The notes beneath the pieces were generated by a model. The model worked only from the letters and a program-made list of their open reading frames with translations. It made no database searches and had not been told where the DNA came from. From positions 34,072,459 to 34,136,458 of the forward strand of contig OZ021726.1 in assembly GCA_963978545.1 (NCBI GenBank): a stretch of DNA of 64,000 nt. Direction: 5' to 3'. Origin of the DNA: Linyphia triangularis (taxonomy: Eukaryota; Arthropoda; Arachnida; Araneae; Linyphiidae). Positions 1 through 13,300 of this stretch are shown here, one piece after another (the first letter of the stretch is position 1; every line of letters begins with the position of its first letter). A program made the position numbers and the translations under genes.

Positions 1-849
1 GTTTCTCGTTCTGGAGCGCTTTTCTTGCTGAAAGTCATTGATAAAGTTACAAATTTTGAATGTATGCCTTGGTTTGAAAAATAATTTTTTTCGTCATTAT
101 CATTTTGTAATAAATGTGTAGTATTAATTTTATGGGTTTTTTCTTATATATCATACTGGAAATTTTTAAAAAATGTCTGCAGAACATTTGTAACTGTCAA
201 AAGTCCCGTTGCAGAACATTATATATTATTCTGCTTCTGGGGTTTAATCCTAGAGCACTTTTTTTCTAAATTGATGTCATTCTATTTATATCATCTACCT
301 CATAGAATTAAAATGGTACAAAACTGCTGTGGTTCCTTTACTTTAGAAAGAAAACTTGAAGTTTCTATTTGAACTGAAGGTAGTCCTGAGGAGTAATAGC
401 CTTTAGCATAATTTTTCTTTTATCTGAAGATGTCATTTGCAGCAAATGTGGTTAACATGGAATTTTTATTTTCAGGGTACAGACCAAGTATATTTAAAAA
501 TAGTCACCTTTTAATTAACCTTCTTATTTTGGTCATCCAGAAAAAGATTCATCTAGGTTTCTCAATTATAAAACAATTGCTTGTTGAAATGTATGTGAAG
601 TTTAATTTAATAAAAATTCAATTTTGTACCAGCATGCTACCTTGAGCTTATAAGTATGAGGAAATTAATGGCTATTTTACGGAAATTTAATGGAACATTC
701 AAGTACATTGTTGGAATTTCACATCCAATGAACAAAACAACTGATAGTTTTATAGAAAGTATCCTGAAATGCTATATTGACCACTTAAGAAGGCAAATTT
801 TAATTTTTAGCAAAGAATATCTCAGAGTTCTTTAGCTGTAACTTAAAAA
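1..849. other. Intronic/intergenic AT-rich sequence, no gene seen
   Basis: AT-rich sequence with only chance open frames. It lies upstream of the first NGDN exon visible here and is probably NGDN intron, because that exon begins mid-codon and needs an upstream partner I could not find in the first 4 kb. Confidence 0.5.
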
Positions 850-1253
850 CAGTGGCCACAGTGGAAATCAGGGAAATGTCAGGGAGCATTCTGGTTCTGG
901 AAACGTCGAAATTTTTTTAAATTTCACAAAAATCAGGGAAATTTTCTTTGTTCTGAAGGAAGGAAATTTCTCCGTTCATCCATATTTTGGCGCCATTTAC
1001 CTAGAGAATTGTGGTGATATCGTTAGAAGTTTAGTCTTAAGGAATAATTTTAATTTGTCATAACAGCCAAAACTATTTTTAAAAAATTAGTATATTATCT
1101 TTTTAGCAAACATGGTCTATTTGATCAGGGTGTCTACACACCTAGAAAAGTTGGGGAAATTTGAAAAAAGTTTGCCATAAAATCAGGAAATTTAAAAAAA
1201 ATCTATTAGGGAATTATAAGGGAACTTTTTTCCTGAATTTTGTGGTCACCCTA
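850..1253. mobile_element. Short inverted-repeat element, CAGGGTGGCCAC family, copy 1
   Basis: Starts CAGTGGCCACAG and ends TGTGGTCACCCTA, an imperfect terminal inverted repeat. The interior is full of CAGGGAA-type words and shares the block CTCCGTTCATCC...TTTTGGCG with the copies at 9826 and 21873. AAAAA flanks both sides, compatible with a 5-bp target duplication but weak because it is low complexity. Non-coding, hAT-like by its termini. Confidence 0.7.
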
Positions 1254-1540
1254 AAAAATTAGAATCCAAATCTTCAAGCATGCATTTTGACGATGTCATT
1301 AGACTTGTTTATGGACTTGTTTATGTAGAGCTATTTTTTCAACATTAAGCTCAACGCATTGTTAGTTTTAATCAATAATAAGTATATCAATAGCTTAAAT
1401 TTATAAGTGTCTAATCGATTTATTAAGGTCTGATGCTACACAAATACCTTTGATTCCTCATAATTGCACTTTCATTTGGAACATTTATTCCAATTCTAAA
1501 ATTTCAATTGAATGCAGTTTTTAGTTAAATATTTTTATAT
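1254..1540. other. AT-rich spacer, nothing recognised
   Basis: No gene, RNA or terminal repeat recognised between the short element and the tandem repeat. Confidence 0.4.
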
Positions 1541-2105
1541 TTAATTAACTGGAATTTAATCTTACATAAAAGTGCTACTGTACTAAAAGCTACAGACTGC
1601 ATTTAAGCTCTACAAATATTTTGCAGCCCTTTTGCAAAATTTAGTGAGGAATGCTGACCTATAGGGATAAGGAACGCAAGAGAATACACTTGCAAATTCA
1701 AAACACTTATTTTTATTACTTTTCTTACCAAACTTAAAAATTAGAACAAAGTGTAAATCAACCGAAATATTGTAACGTGTTTCTGCTGTTCTATTTAATT
1801 AACTGGAATCTAATCTTGTATAAAAGTGCTACTATACTATAAGCTACAGCAGCCAAATTTTTATGGCTTGTGTTTCTGTAGTTGTGGGGATAGATTTAAT
1901 TAACTGGAATCTAATCTTGTATTAAAGTCCTCTTTTACAAAATTTAGTGTGGAACGCTGAGCTATAGGATAAGGAATACTTAAAGATCACTTGCAATTTC
2001 AAAACATTTATTTTTATTACTTTTCTTACCAAAAGCTTAAAAACCGGAACAAAGTGTAAATCAGCTGGAATTTTATGATGTGTTTCTATAGTTCTGGTGA
2101 TAGTG
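1541..2105. repeat. Irregular tandem triplication (about 254, 100 and 210 bp)
   Basis: The phrase TTAATTAACTGGAATYTAATC recurs near 1541, 1796 and 1895. Units one and three share a long stretch (CAAAATTTAGTG... through ...GAACAAAGTGTAAATCA); the middle unit is a truncated version. The units differ by many substitutions, so the array is not recent. Confidence 0.75.
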
Positions 2106-4064
2106 TGCATAGAGTAGGTGCAAAACCACTGAAAGTTTAAAAAGTGACGGGACATTTGAAACCTTTTGTTTCTTCTAATCACCACCACTTGTTTCTGAAG
2201 CCCAAAGGATCTTATTCCTAATTATGTTGCATAAATATTTTTATTTCACTTTAGGTTCGAATTGTCCTAAAATAACTTTTTCTCTTAAATCTTTTTGTAC
2301 TGATTTGGAAAACCAATAAAAGCTACTTTTTCTAAGAAATTCATTTCAAACTATTGGTACGAAAAAAATTACAGTACCAGATTTTACAAAGTCATTTAAA
2401 AACCTATTTCAAGTGGTAATACATTGGAGTTACTTTTATACGTTTTCTATTTTGACAATTGGGTTCATAATAGTAGTAATGATTTTTAAGAAAATGTTCT
2501 CTTTCATTTTATTTCTTTTATTTTAATTCTTTTGTAATTTTTAAAAATTATAGACATGATTTTTTGATTGTTTGTGTGAAAACCATTTTTTTTTTTAAGT
2601 TTTAGATTAAATAGATATTTTTTTAAATGTCTTATAATGAACCACTTATAGAGAAACTTCTTTGTCTGTTCATCTGAAATAAAAAATGAGTAGCACTGGA
2701 ATAATCTGTTGGTTGAATAAAATTATATAAGTTTGGCTCTTCTTTAAATCTTTTATATTAACTTTGATTTTGTGGGTATGTCGATGGCAGGCAAATCTGC
2801 GGAAGCCTAATTAACCCTCTTGTCCTCATCCAATCGTGTTGAATCTTGGCCAATAGGTTCGATGTTTATGACAATGCGTTCTATCAAATTTTGTGGCGGC
2901 AACTGTTATTAAAAGATCGCTTTTACTCCCAATCATTTGTTGACACTCTTTCCTGTTGCCATAATTGTTTTAATCAAAATAAGTAAAAGATCATTAAAAG
3001 TGAATGCATAACTTAATTATTAGTGAAGTATAGTCAATTTAACTTTGCATTGTGCAGCAATGCTATAAAGGAAATAATTTTAACCAATCATTACTGAAAC
3101 TCTTTCCTGTTGTCAAAATATTTTTAATCAAAATAATTAAAAGATATATTTTTATTGCCTTAAGTCAAACTTATCAGCTTTCGTAGATCATTGACTCATT
3201 GTAGATGACAATGTATTCAATAAAGTTTTTTGGGGGGAAAAGAATTTAGTAAATATTTTGGAATGGACTTTTTGTTCTTAGTGGTCAAACACGATGAACA
3301 CTCCATATGAACTCAAGAAGTTGCAATCGCACATAAAAATTGGCAATGCATATAAAGGATTTATATTGAAAACTTTTTAATGGGTTATATTACTTTTTTT
3401 TTTTGTCTCCAAGTATATATATATATATATCACAACTGCCGGTTTCCATTAGAATTTCAACTAAAATCTACAATAATTTGATTCCAAATTTTAAAAAAAT
3501 TATTTAGACTATAGAGCCTGCAATGAATTTGATCAATGAAATTGTTTTTCATTCAAAAAAAATACAGGCAGAAATATAAGTTTAAGGGACATGAAAAAAA
3601 AATTACAAATATTTTCAGAAAAATTACTTTTGATCGTCAAAATATATTTTTTCAAAAATATAATTTTTTATGTTTAATGTTGACATGACCACTAAAAAAA
3701 ATTTAAGCTATTTCTCAGCTTCTGATTTGTGGGTGCTGTGTCCCAACTAATTGAATGCTAGCTTAGTATGAAAACAGTTCAGGTTTAAAACCTGGCTATC
3801 CCATTTTCTGTGCTTGAAATTATATGATTTTTAAACTGCCATCCTAAAAGGTTATATAATAAGGGAATTGTTTTAAAAGATTATATGCGAAGGGAAAATG
3901 CTTAAGTATAAATACTTTCATGGCCAGTTTTTGGAGATGGATTACTTAGCTTGCGTCTATACACATGAGAAATATTTTTAGCTGTATTAACTGCATTACC
4001 TTCTATTCCCACTCATATTCAATACTTGTATTGTATAAAGGTATATCTTGATTCATAATTATAG
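2106..4064. other. Probable NGDN intron, no gene seen
   Basis: AT-rich sequence with homopolymer runs and a short (TA)n tract near 3415-3431. The last bases, through the AG at 4063-4064, are the acceptor of the first visible NGDN exon. I looked for the expected upstream exon (a KYVPPxLVPV-like motif) and did not find it. Confidence 0.5.
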
Positions 4065-4189
4065 ATGAAGATACTTCTCTTGAGGGACGTAAAAAGAAAA
4101 TTTTGGAGCGATCACAGAAAAGAGCTTTGAGTAGCAGTGTGTTGTATGAGCTACGAAAAGAATATGACACAGGTCCGGAAGAAATCAAG
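4065..4189 (+). CDS. NGDN: NGDN exon: conserved RALSSSV block
   Basis: Two bases complete a split codon, then 41 codons. Acceptor ATAATTATAG, donor AAG/GTGTGA. Holds the family signature RALSSSVLYELRKEY followed by GPEEIK. Confidence 0.9.
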
Positions 4190-7100
4190 GTGTGAAAGTT
4201 TATTAGTTTTACTCAACATGTTGGTTGCCACCATTTTAAAATACAAGTTTAATAACTTGTATTACCCGTTAAAAAAAATTACAATGAAGTCCAGTAGGCA
4301 TGCAAACCACTGGTGCATCACGTAGCTTTGTATGAAATGGTGTAAACCACATAGCATCCTAGTTGTTGAGTAAAACATTTTTATTTTAGAAATGTCTAGT
4401 ATAGAGTCACTTAAATTAAGTATATTAATGTAATTGAAATGTTTAGTTAACATCAAAATGTGAATATATAGAATAAATTAACTTTTTCAAAGCCCTACTA
4501 GATAATATCTATTGCAGGTAAATTTGAATATTCTCTGCAAAAAAAAAAAAATCATGGTACCTTATATAATGACTCGTATAATTGTTTTATTTTGCATCAC
4601 ATTTTTATTATTTGCTGCTTTTTTTTATTTATGTATATTTAAAACATTATTAGGAAAGACTTGTATTCCTAGGGCCACCCCACTTTTATTGGATAATATT
4701 TAGTTCTAAGTTTTTTTACTCTCTTGGGTAAGTGGCAACACCCAATTGCTCTTTTGACAGCCATTTTGAAATCTTAGAGGAGAAAGCTGTGACAAGTTCT
4801 AAGTGGAAAACGTTTTTATATAGTCTGCAGTAACATTTTGCAGCTCATGTCTTTTATTGCTTTACAAAGTTATGTCAAATACTTTTCTTTGAATTCTCAT
4901 ACATTTTTTTTGTTTGTAACATTAAGTACTAAATGAGATGTTTAAATAAGTCCTTTCTCCATGTGTATTTTTAGTAGAAGACATTTTATATGAAATTACC
5001 AAGTCATGTACCTACCTAGGGCCACATAGTTGCTTATTGTGTTCCAATTGCCAAAACCAAAATCTGTTGGTGCTTCAAAGCAATAATGCATGCAGCTCAT
5101 TTTTTTGGAATCAGTTTTTCAAGTTATGAAAATACCTGTAATTCACTAATAATTTGACGCATTGCAATATATTGGAATTATATGATAAATCAATGACTGA
5201 TAATTTGTATATTTTCTTTTAAAAAATTCATCTGTGTATTTTTTTTCCTATTCATTACGGACCAAAACCTCACTTAAAGAGGATGGCCTTAGGTGCATCA
5301 GCTACTGGCCCTGGGTACAACAAGATCTTGTACCTAGGGGCCATTTGTGAAATTTCTTTAAAAACCTTCTATTTGACAAAATCTATTATTTTAAGTATTT
5401 ATATTAATCCCAATGGGAAGTAATTACTATAATGATGTATGCATATCAGTTTCACATTTTAAACAACTCAGTAGCTCATTTTTTGTGCATTGAAAAAAGG
5501 TATCCCTAGGTACACAAGTCTCCACTAGTTTATTCTGAAAGGGTATACTAGTTTGAATTAGGCCTAGTTTGGTCTGAAATTGTCTTTGGTCTAGTGATAT
5601 TTATCTAGTACTATTGAATAACTACCTAAATTATGTATTTTAGGAAATGGTTGACCCATACAAAATTAAATTGAATGAAGAAATGAAGGAGCGGACAAGG
5701 TAATAGTTGGTATTTGAATTTAATTTTGGAATCCAGATATTGTTACATTAAAGAACAAAGTGTTCCATAATTGTTAAATTATTCTTAGTGTTTGTGACTC
5801 CCATTCCTTTTATTTTAGATATGAAGAGGAATATATGTTACGTTTACCTATGACTAAAAAACAAAAGGTAATTATTTACTTTGACACATTTTACAATTGC
5901 ACAGAAACATAGAATTCCTATTTATTTACATATGAATTGGATTATTTCTGAAGTTAAAACAAATCCATAAAATGATAACCACTAGGAGGTTCTTCTCCTT
6001 GTTTGCTAATGCTTGCCAATCCTCAAATGCTAATGAATTCGCCTTTAAGAAACACAGGGGTCCCAGACCTGCGCCAAATACAAAAATCTGCTCCAAGCTG
6101 CTCCAAATGCTTTATTTTAACCATATTTGCTCCAGAACGCGATTTTTTTATTTTTTTTTTGTCCGTCGAAATTCGATATTGTTCACCGCTATAATATCGC
6201 TATTGTTGAGAAATATTCCGGTATATTCGGCGCTAACGCTGATATTTACGTTGGTGTGGTATTTATTTTCTCCAAGTGCTACAATGATTTGCGACGCTAA
6301 TGCTGACATTATTGTCAAGTTTTACGTTGTTATGACGATCATTTTCGTCGAGTCTTTCATCGATATAATAGCTCTGTAGTATTGAGAATTGCTCCAATGC
6401 TCCAATTAATTCGACGTTCGTGCTGATATTTTCGTTGGTATGATGGTAATTATTGCCGAGTGCTACGATATTGCAATATCCGAAATTTGCCCCGATATTA
6501 CTTAGAAAATGTCGATGTTACTGCGATGATTTGCTACGCTGATGCAGACATTATTGCTAATTATTGTGATGGTCATTTTCGTCGAGTGTTTCACCAATGT
6601 ATTAGAGCTATTGTTGAGAATTGCTCCGGTTTATTCGGCGCTATTGCTGATATTTTCGTTGGTGTGACGGTCATTTTCGAAGAGTGCTGCTCTTTTGTTA
6701 ACATCCGATATTACCGAATCTTGCACAAGCGTTACCGAGAAAATGTCAATATTTACGACATTTGTGTCAATATGTACGTTTTTACGATGGCAATTTCTGC
6801 TGAGTCATCAACTTGCGTAATATCCTCTGTCTAGATTTTCGACGGTATTGTAAGCGCTATCGCTAATATTTGCGCAAGTTTGGCAGTCATTTTCGATGAA
6901 GTTTACACTGATGTAATAGCAGCTACTGCCAAGATTTATAATGCTGTTTGGTGACTTAAAAAAAAATGCGATATTACTGGGATTTTGCGCCGATATTACC
7001 GAGATTGCGATGGTATGGTGGGTGCTATCCCCTATACTTACGTTGGTGCTATAGTCGTTTTCGCCAAGGTCTATGGTAATGTAATAGCAGATATTGCCGA

Positions 7101-10100
7101 GATTTGCGACGCTGTTTGGTGACCAAAAAAATACGATATTACTGAGATTTTGCGCCGATATTACCGAGATTGCGATGGTATGGTGGGTGCTATCATTTAC
7201 GTTGTTATATTCGTTTTCGCTAAGGTCTATGGTAATGTAATAGCAGCTATTGTCGAAATTTGCGACGCCGATTTGGTGGCATTCGTCTCGGTATTTCTGC
7301 TTCAATTTTTTTATTTTTTTTTATTTTTCTACTGCAAAATTTACTTTTCTGCTCCGATTTTTTTTTTTTTATGTCTGTGTGCTACAAAAGTTGCTTTTAC
7401 ATGCTACTATGGACTTTTTTTTCCTGCTACTAAACTTGTTTTTACCTGCTCCGAAAGTAATTTTTTCTGCTCCAAAACTTGATTTTACCTGCTCCAAATC
7501 TTTCTGAGTGAGTGGGAGCCCTGGAAACAGCTCACTACCCTTCCCAATTTTGAAACTTTGCCCAATTATTAGGACAGCCAAAAACCTATTTATAACATCC
7601 TATTCAACGACACAGCTTTGTCATAAAAATTAGCAGAGTAAAAAAATACCAACCAACCTCTCCATGAATACAAATAATCAATTAGCTGGAGATTTACTAC
7701 TTTTCAGCTACGCCAGTCATTTAAAGTCACAAAAAAAAATCCTGAAATGCCACTTCAAAATCCACATCCAAAAATTGTAAATAACACAAATCCTGCCAAT
7801 CAGATTATCAAAAACTATTACCCAAGTAGAGGCATGTTCCATAGCACTACGATGAAAAATATTGAAACTAAACCAATAAAGTTTTTTTCACTTTTGGAAC
7901 ATCTACAGTTACCTATCAAATTACTAACTATTAAAATCGGTTAAGTAATTAAAGAGGAGTGCTGTGAAAAAAATGTTTGCCCATTAAATAATAAAAGATA
8001 TCAAGACATAGCCATCATCAACCTTATATAGGGGTCAAAAAGCACATCAAGAAGTTTGTTACAAAAAAAGAATCCAATGTAATTGTATTCCTGAAATGCA
8101 AATGCCACTGAAGAGCCAATGTTGCATCATAGTGACCATCACAAGAGTGAAAATAATTGAGCATGTGAAGCGACTGCCTTTGTTGCATGTTCCCACCAGT
8201 AAATTAGTTTACAATAAGTTCAGTAGTATAAAAGCAGAGTAACCCCTCTCTACCTTGAGGATTCTTTTGGTAGACATGGGTCACAAAAGGGCTACATTGG
8301 TGACCTGAAATGAACATGCAATAAACTAATTTTACGATGGATGGTACACAATTAACAGTTGATTTGCTAATTGCGAAAAAATATATTGCCAAACAATCAA
8401 AAAGCGGCTTAACAAGCAAAAAAAATCTGTGAACTTAAAAAAGCTCTCTCGATAATGCAATCGCTACTATCAACTGGTGGTGTCATATCGAATTCCATCT
8501 CTGATTAAATTGCCTAATGTAACTTTTAAATGTTCTGTTATTTGCTTCTTTGATTATGTTTTTTTTTTATTAAATTATGATATAAATAAAAATAATTTAA
8601 CCTGGTAATCCCATGGCTAAAGGCTACAATCTGAAAATATTTGGGCAAAACAATTCATTTGCTAGAATAATTTTGTCCCCATTAATTAGCCTTTTCAATG
8701 GTTAAAGTCAGTATTGACTCTAAAATTAGTCATAGTAGTTCAATTTGTTGTAAACGATGTATCCTTGTTTGGAATTATAATTTTCTGCTGATTTTACACA
8801 TTACAACACACTATATTCAGGGTGGCTACAGAACTTGGAAATCAGGGAATTTCACTCTTCTGGAAAAATCAGGGAAATTCGTAAAATTATCCTTTTATCA
8901 GGGAATTTTGAAATTTGAGTTTCCCTCCTCGCATGCCCCGTGCGGATAGCTATCTCGATTCGCGTCACGGGAAGTGGATGCTGTGACGTCATCGCATTGA
9001 ATACATTTTTTTTTTCCATCTACTTTTTCAAGTCCATCTAAAATGCTCTCAATATCTGGTTACTTGACCAATTTGGGGAAAACGACAATTCAGAACTTTT
9101 TTTACCCTCAGCAACTAAGCCAAACCATCGATATCTCACCCACAACCGCCTGTTGATGTTCTGCTTTTTTTTTTATTATTATCTAGGATCAATATTATGA
9201 ACCGGAAAAGTGTTGTATTTTCTAATGAGAATTCAATTTGGATGTTACCAACCGTTTAAAATGTTATTGGCATAATTTAAGGTCCTAGAAAAGTTTCAGA
9301 TTAAGCAGGTATTTGATGTTTTGAGGTGATATTTCTTCTAGTGGAATGACTTGATTTTGTGATTCTTCCTACTACTATGAACACAAAGACGTATTTTCAA
9401 ATACTGGACAGACAACTTTTATCATATTGTTCACCTTAAGGTGGTGAAAACTTCATATTTCAGCAAGATGGTGCAACATACTACAATTCTAATGCATCAA
9501 AAAATGGTCTGAAGAAAGAAACATCAAGCTCTTAGCATGGCCTGCGAATTCTTCAGATTTTTTACGTTATACATAACATTTGGGGATACCTGGTCAGAAG
9601 GGTTTATGCAAACGGAAAGCAGTATGACTCATCAGCAGAGTTTGAAGAGAGTTTACATTCTATGAAATTTCTTGTTGCTAATTTCTTGAATAAACTGGTC
9701 ATTAGTATACCAGAGAGACTGGTCAACTGTCTTGAAGGAAAAGGTCGATTATAGAAATATTGACTTCATGAATAATGGTAATTATTCACGAAAAACTAAA
9801 CTGTCCTTATATTTTTGCACATGCTCAGAGTGGCCACAGAACCTGAAAATCGGGGATATGTCAGGGAGCTTTCTAATTCTGAAAAAAAAATCAGGAAAAT
9901 GTCAAAGAACTTCTAAAAATTTCATGAAAATCATTGAAATTTTCTTTTTTCTTAAGGTAAGTTTCTCCGTTCATCCGTATTTTGGCGCCATTTACCCAGA
10001 AAATTGTGGTGGTAATCGTTAGAAGCTTAATGTTACGAAATAATTTCAACTTTTCTTTACCGCCAAAAATAATTTTAAAAAAATGGCATGTTATCTTTTT

Positions 10101-10308
10101 AGCATACATATTCTGTTTGATCACACATCTTGAAAAGTTAAGGCATTTAAAAAAAAAAAAAAATTCCCGTAAAAGCAGGGAATTTTTTAGAAATCTATCA
10201 TTGAATTACTAGGGAACTTTTTCCAGCATCTTGTGACCACTGACTCTGATGATAAAAATCTTGTTTTTCATTTTATTTTAATTTACCCAAGGTTAGAAAC
10301 AAACCAAG

Positions 10309-10347
<39 letters not shown>

Positions 10348-13300
10348 TATTTAAAAAAAAAGGGTTTTTTTTGGTTTAAATCAGGTTTTTTTTTTTAAAA
10401 ATCCTTTTCTAATTACATGTACACATATTTATATTTAAAATTTGACATTAACTAGAATAATAATATTCTTTCTGAAAATAATTTAAACTAATTAAATAAA
10501 TAATTGCTACTTATGTGGACATTCAAATCATTAAATTTTAGTATTATATTTAGAGATACATTTTTTTAAATTCAATATATACAATATAATTCGATAGTAA
10601 TTATTTAATGTATAATACATGGAATATTGCTCTTAGATTCCTCAGTAATGGTGATAAGCTGTACAAAAAGATATTTTTAAGGTTTAGAAATAAGTTATTA
10701 CAGCACAAAATCTCTATTTCAGAAACAAATTTAAAATGCAGCCTATATTTTAATTTTAATTCATAATTTTGAGTAATTATAAAACATTTAATTAAAACTT
10801 ATAATAAAAACTTATTGCTCATATTTATAAAAACTTCAATAGTCTTTCATTATAAGATTTATTTAAAAAAAGTTATTTACAACAATAATTTGAAAAATCT
10901 AATTATCAATAAACAAATAAAAATACAACTTTAAATTATTCTTTAAAAAAAAACAATTGGCCGTCCAAAACGGTATAGTGGTTAGTATACTAGCTTTTAG
11001 ACCGTGAGATTGCTGGTTCGAATCCTGTGTAAGTCATGGGTGTTTTTGTAAATGTATGTTGGCTTGTCAAATGACGAATGTTTCGGCGCATTATAGCCCT
11101 CGTGTTGCTGATGGCGCCAGATAATCTGAAAACATTATATTAAAAAAAAAATTTAAAAAAAATATTTGGGAGGGAGGGAAACCATTTGGTTTAAACCATG
11201 CCAACCCTGATTTTACCTTAAAGCAAAGTGATATAAATAGAGGTTAAAAATTTCTGATTGACAAATTAAGCAGTATACATGTTGTTTAATTCATGTCTTG
11301 TATTTAGTTTTATGATGAGGATAAAATATATGCTGTCCTTATAACTATGATTTGCACTGTATTATTAGTTATTTGAATGGATTCCATATGTATATTTTGA
11401 GAATTTTTCTTGTTCTGATCCTGATAATTTGTTTTCACAGCATGAATCAAGGCAGTTAATGACAGTTACCAATTTCAACACCAAGTTTGATGACATTTCA
11501 GCTCTAGAAATGGGAGCCGATGTAAGCTATTTTTATTATCTTACTGTAAAATAATATTTTCTATAACTTTCAAAAGATGACGTAAAAAATGAAGATTATT
11601 TATTGTTTATGCAAGGTATTAAAATGTATTATTTTTCTATTATTTATCATTTGTTAGTCAGTTTATATTTTATCTGTTTCAGGATGTTTCTTTGAAAAGA
11701 AGATCAAGTGGAAAAAAGGTAAGAATTTATGATTTGATAGAAAAATAAGCATTAATATAAAGGACTTGGATGATTGAATTTCTTACCAAGATTGAAAAAA
11801 AGAATCGGATTGAAAAAAAGAATCGGAATGAAAACTTTCTTTTATAACTATCTCCTTAATGCATTGATGATATATTTGTGTTTTAAACATTGATTCTGTT
11901 TTAATGAAAAATCTTATCAAGATTCATGTCTATTCTAAATTTCTTACGATTTATGTTGATCTAGCTCAGGATCCCCATGGTCCCTTAAAGAACTCCTTAT
12001 TTTCAATAATCCTGAGTGTGTGGCCCTCTTAAAAAGTTCTTTAATTTTTCTTGAAACTGTTTGAAATTATGTTTTTCTACCTATTTTAAATTTGCATTGG
12101 CAATTTCTAAACTATCGTCAATCAGATGTTAAATCTGGAAACATCCCATTTACCTTTATTTTATTTTATTTCAAATTGAAGGATTTTTTAAGGGAGGCTT
12201 CTAATGAATTAGTTAGCCAAGTTTCTTGAGTAAGATTTTTTCATCAAAACTGATGAAGAGTGGAGTGAACATTTTACACGGTTCTATACTGCTACTGATC
12301 TACACTACAAAAGCTGAAAACAGCATTTCTTGAAGAGTTGTTCCTCCACACTACACACTTTTTTTTATGAATTTATATCTGTGTGACAAATCTCAAAATA
12401 AAAATAGTATTTATATAATTTTTTTCAAAAACGGGTGTTACAGCCCATTTACACAGATCAAAAGCGCTGCGCTGCATCACGGTACGCCACTCTACGAGTA
12501 ATCTGTTTACACCAAATCGTAAGCTATTGCAAAGATGCGCGCGCACATCTGCGAAGGAAACTGTTTACACAGGAATTTCGTTTGCACAGGAACTCGCAAT
12601 GCAACGCTCTGCATTTCAGATTCCACCTCTGTCGTACCGCTCGTTCATTTAATTTCAATTCTTGCCAAAGATTCAGTGAAGTTCAGCTCTTCAAAAGACC
12701 TTATTTTCGAAGCTTATTAACGCGATTTTTTGTCAAAAAAATGGGACAACCTTTTTAATTAATTAGCAGTTTCCTTTAAATCGAACTTTCCAATACAGCT
12801 TCATAGTGTTTGCTTTTATCTTATTTGATACTTTTTTGAAAAACAAAAAATATTAATTATTTCAAAACTATGTTTCATGAAATCTATATTTTAGAGACGT
12901 TTCAAATTTTTATTTCTTAATTTAACCAGCACATTTTTTATGAAAAAGGTAAATATGGTTCAGATATATGAGGACCTTTTCTTCAAATCGGCACTTTATC
13001 ATGTTTATATTTGGAAAATTCCTGACCTATAATTTTGCTGTATATAGTCTTTATATGAAAATAATAAGTTTTAGGGTGTTTTTTAAATTTATATTTCCTA
13101 CATTGAAAATAAAATGCAAATCATTTCTAACAGAGACTCAATCCACTGATAATTCGTTAAAAAACGTATTGTTTATTCAATTTGCTAATTTCATGACTTA
13201 ATAATTTTACTGCTTCTTAACTTATAAAAGTATATATATTCCCTTTTCCTATTAGCTTTATCTGATGTATTACAGTGAAACAATTGCATACCAATGCACT

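Noticed and set aside
5310..5336. Palindrome around CAAGATCTTG in an NGDN intron
   Set aside because: Only ~18 bp with a mismatch; expected by chance at this scale.
6230..7290. CRISPR-like array
   Set aside because: Repeats are degenerate and contiguous, without unique spacers, in a eukaryotic intron.
6808..7305. 165-codon minus-strand open frame
   Set aside because: Its peptide is the translation of a degenerate tandem repeat (GEND...HHT blocks) that is equally open in other frames; no start context or known domain.
10959..11040. A tRNA gene (perfect box B)
   Set aside because: The anticodon and acceptor arms do not pair and an unrelated body with an A-rich tail follows; it is a SINE head.
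12435..12758. 107-codon plus-strand open frame
   Set aside because: Falls in a GC-rich repeat segment, in an NGDN intron, with no recognisable domain.
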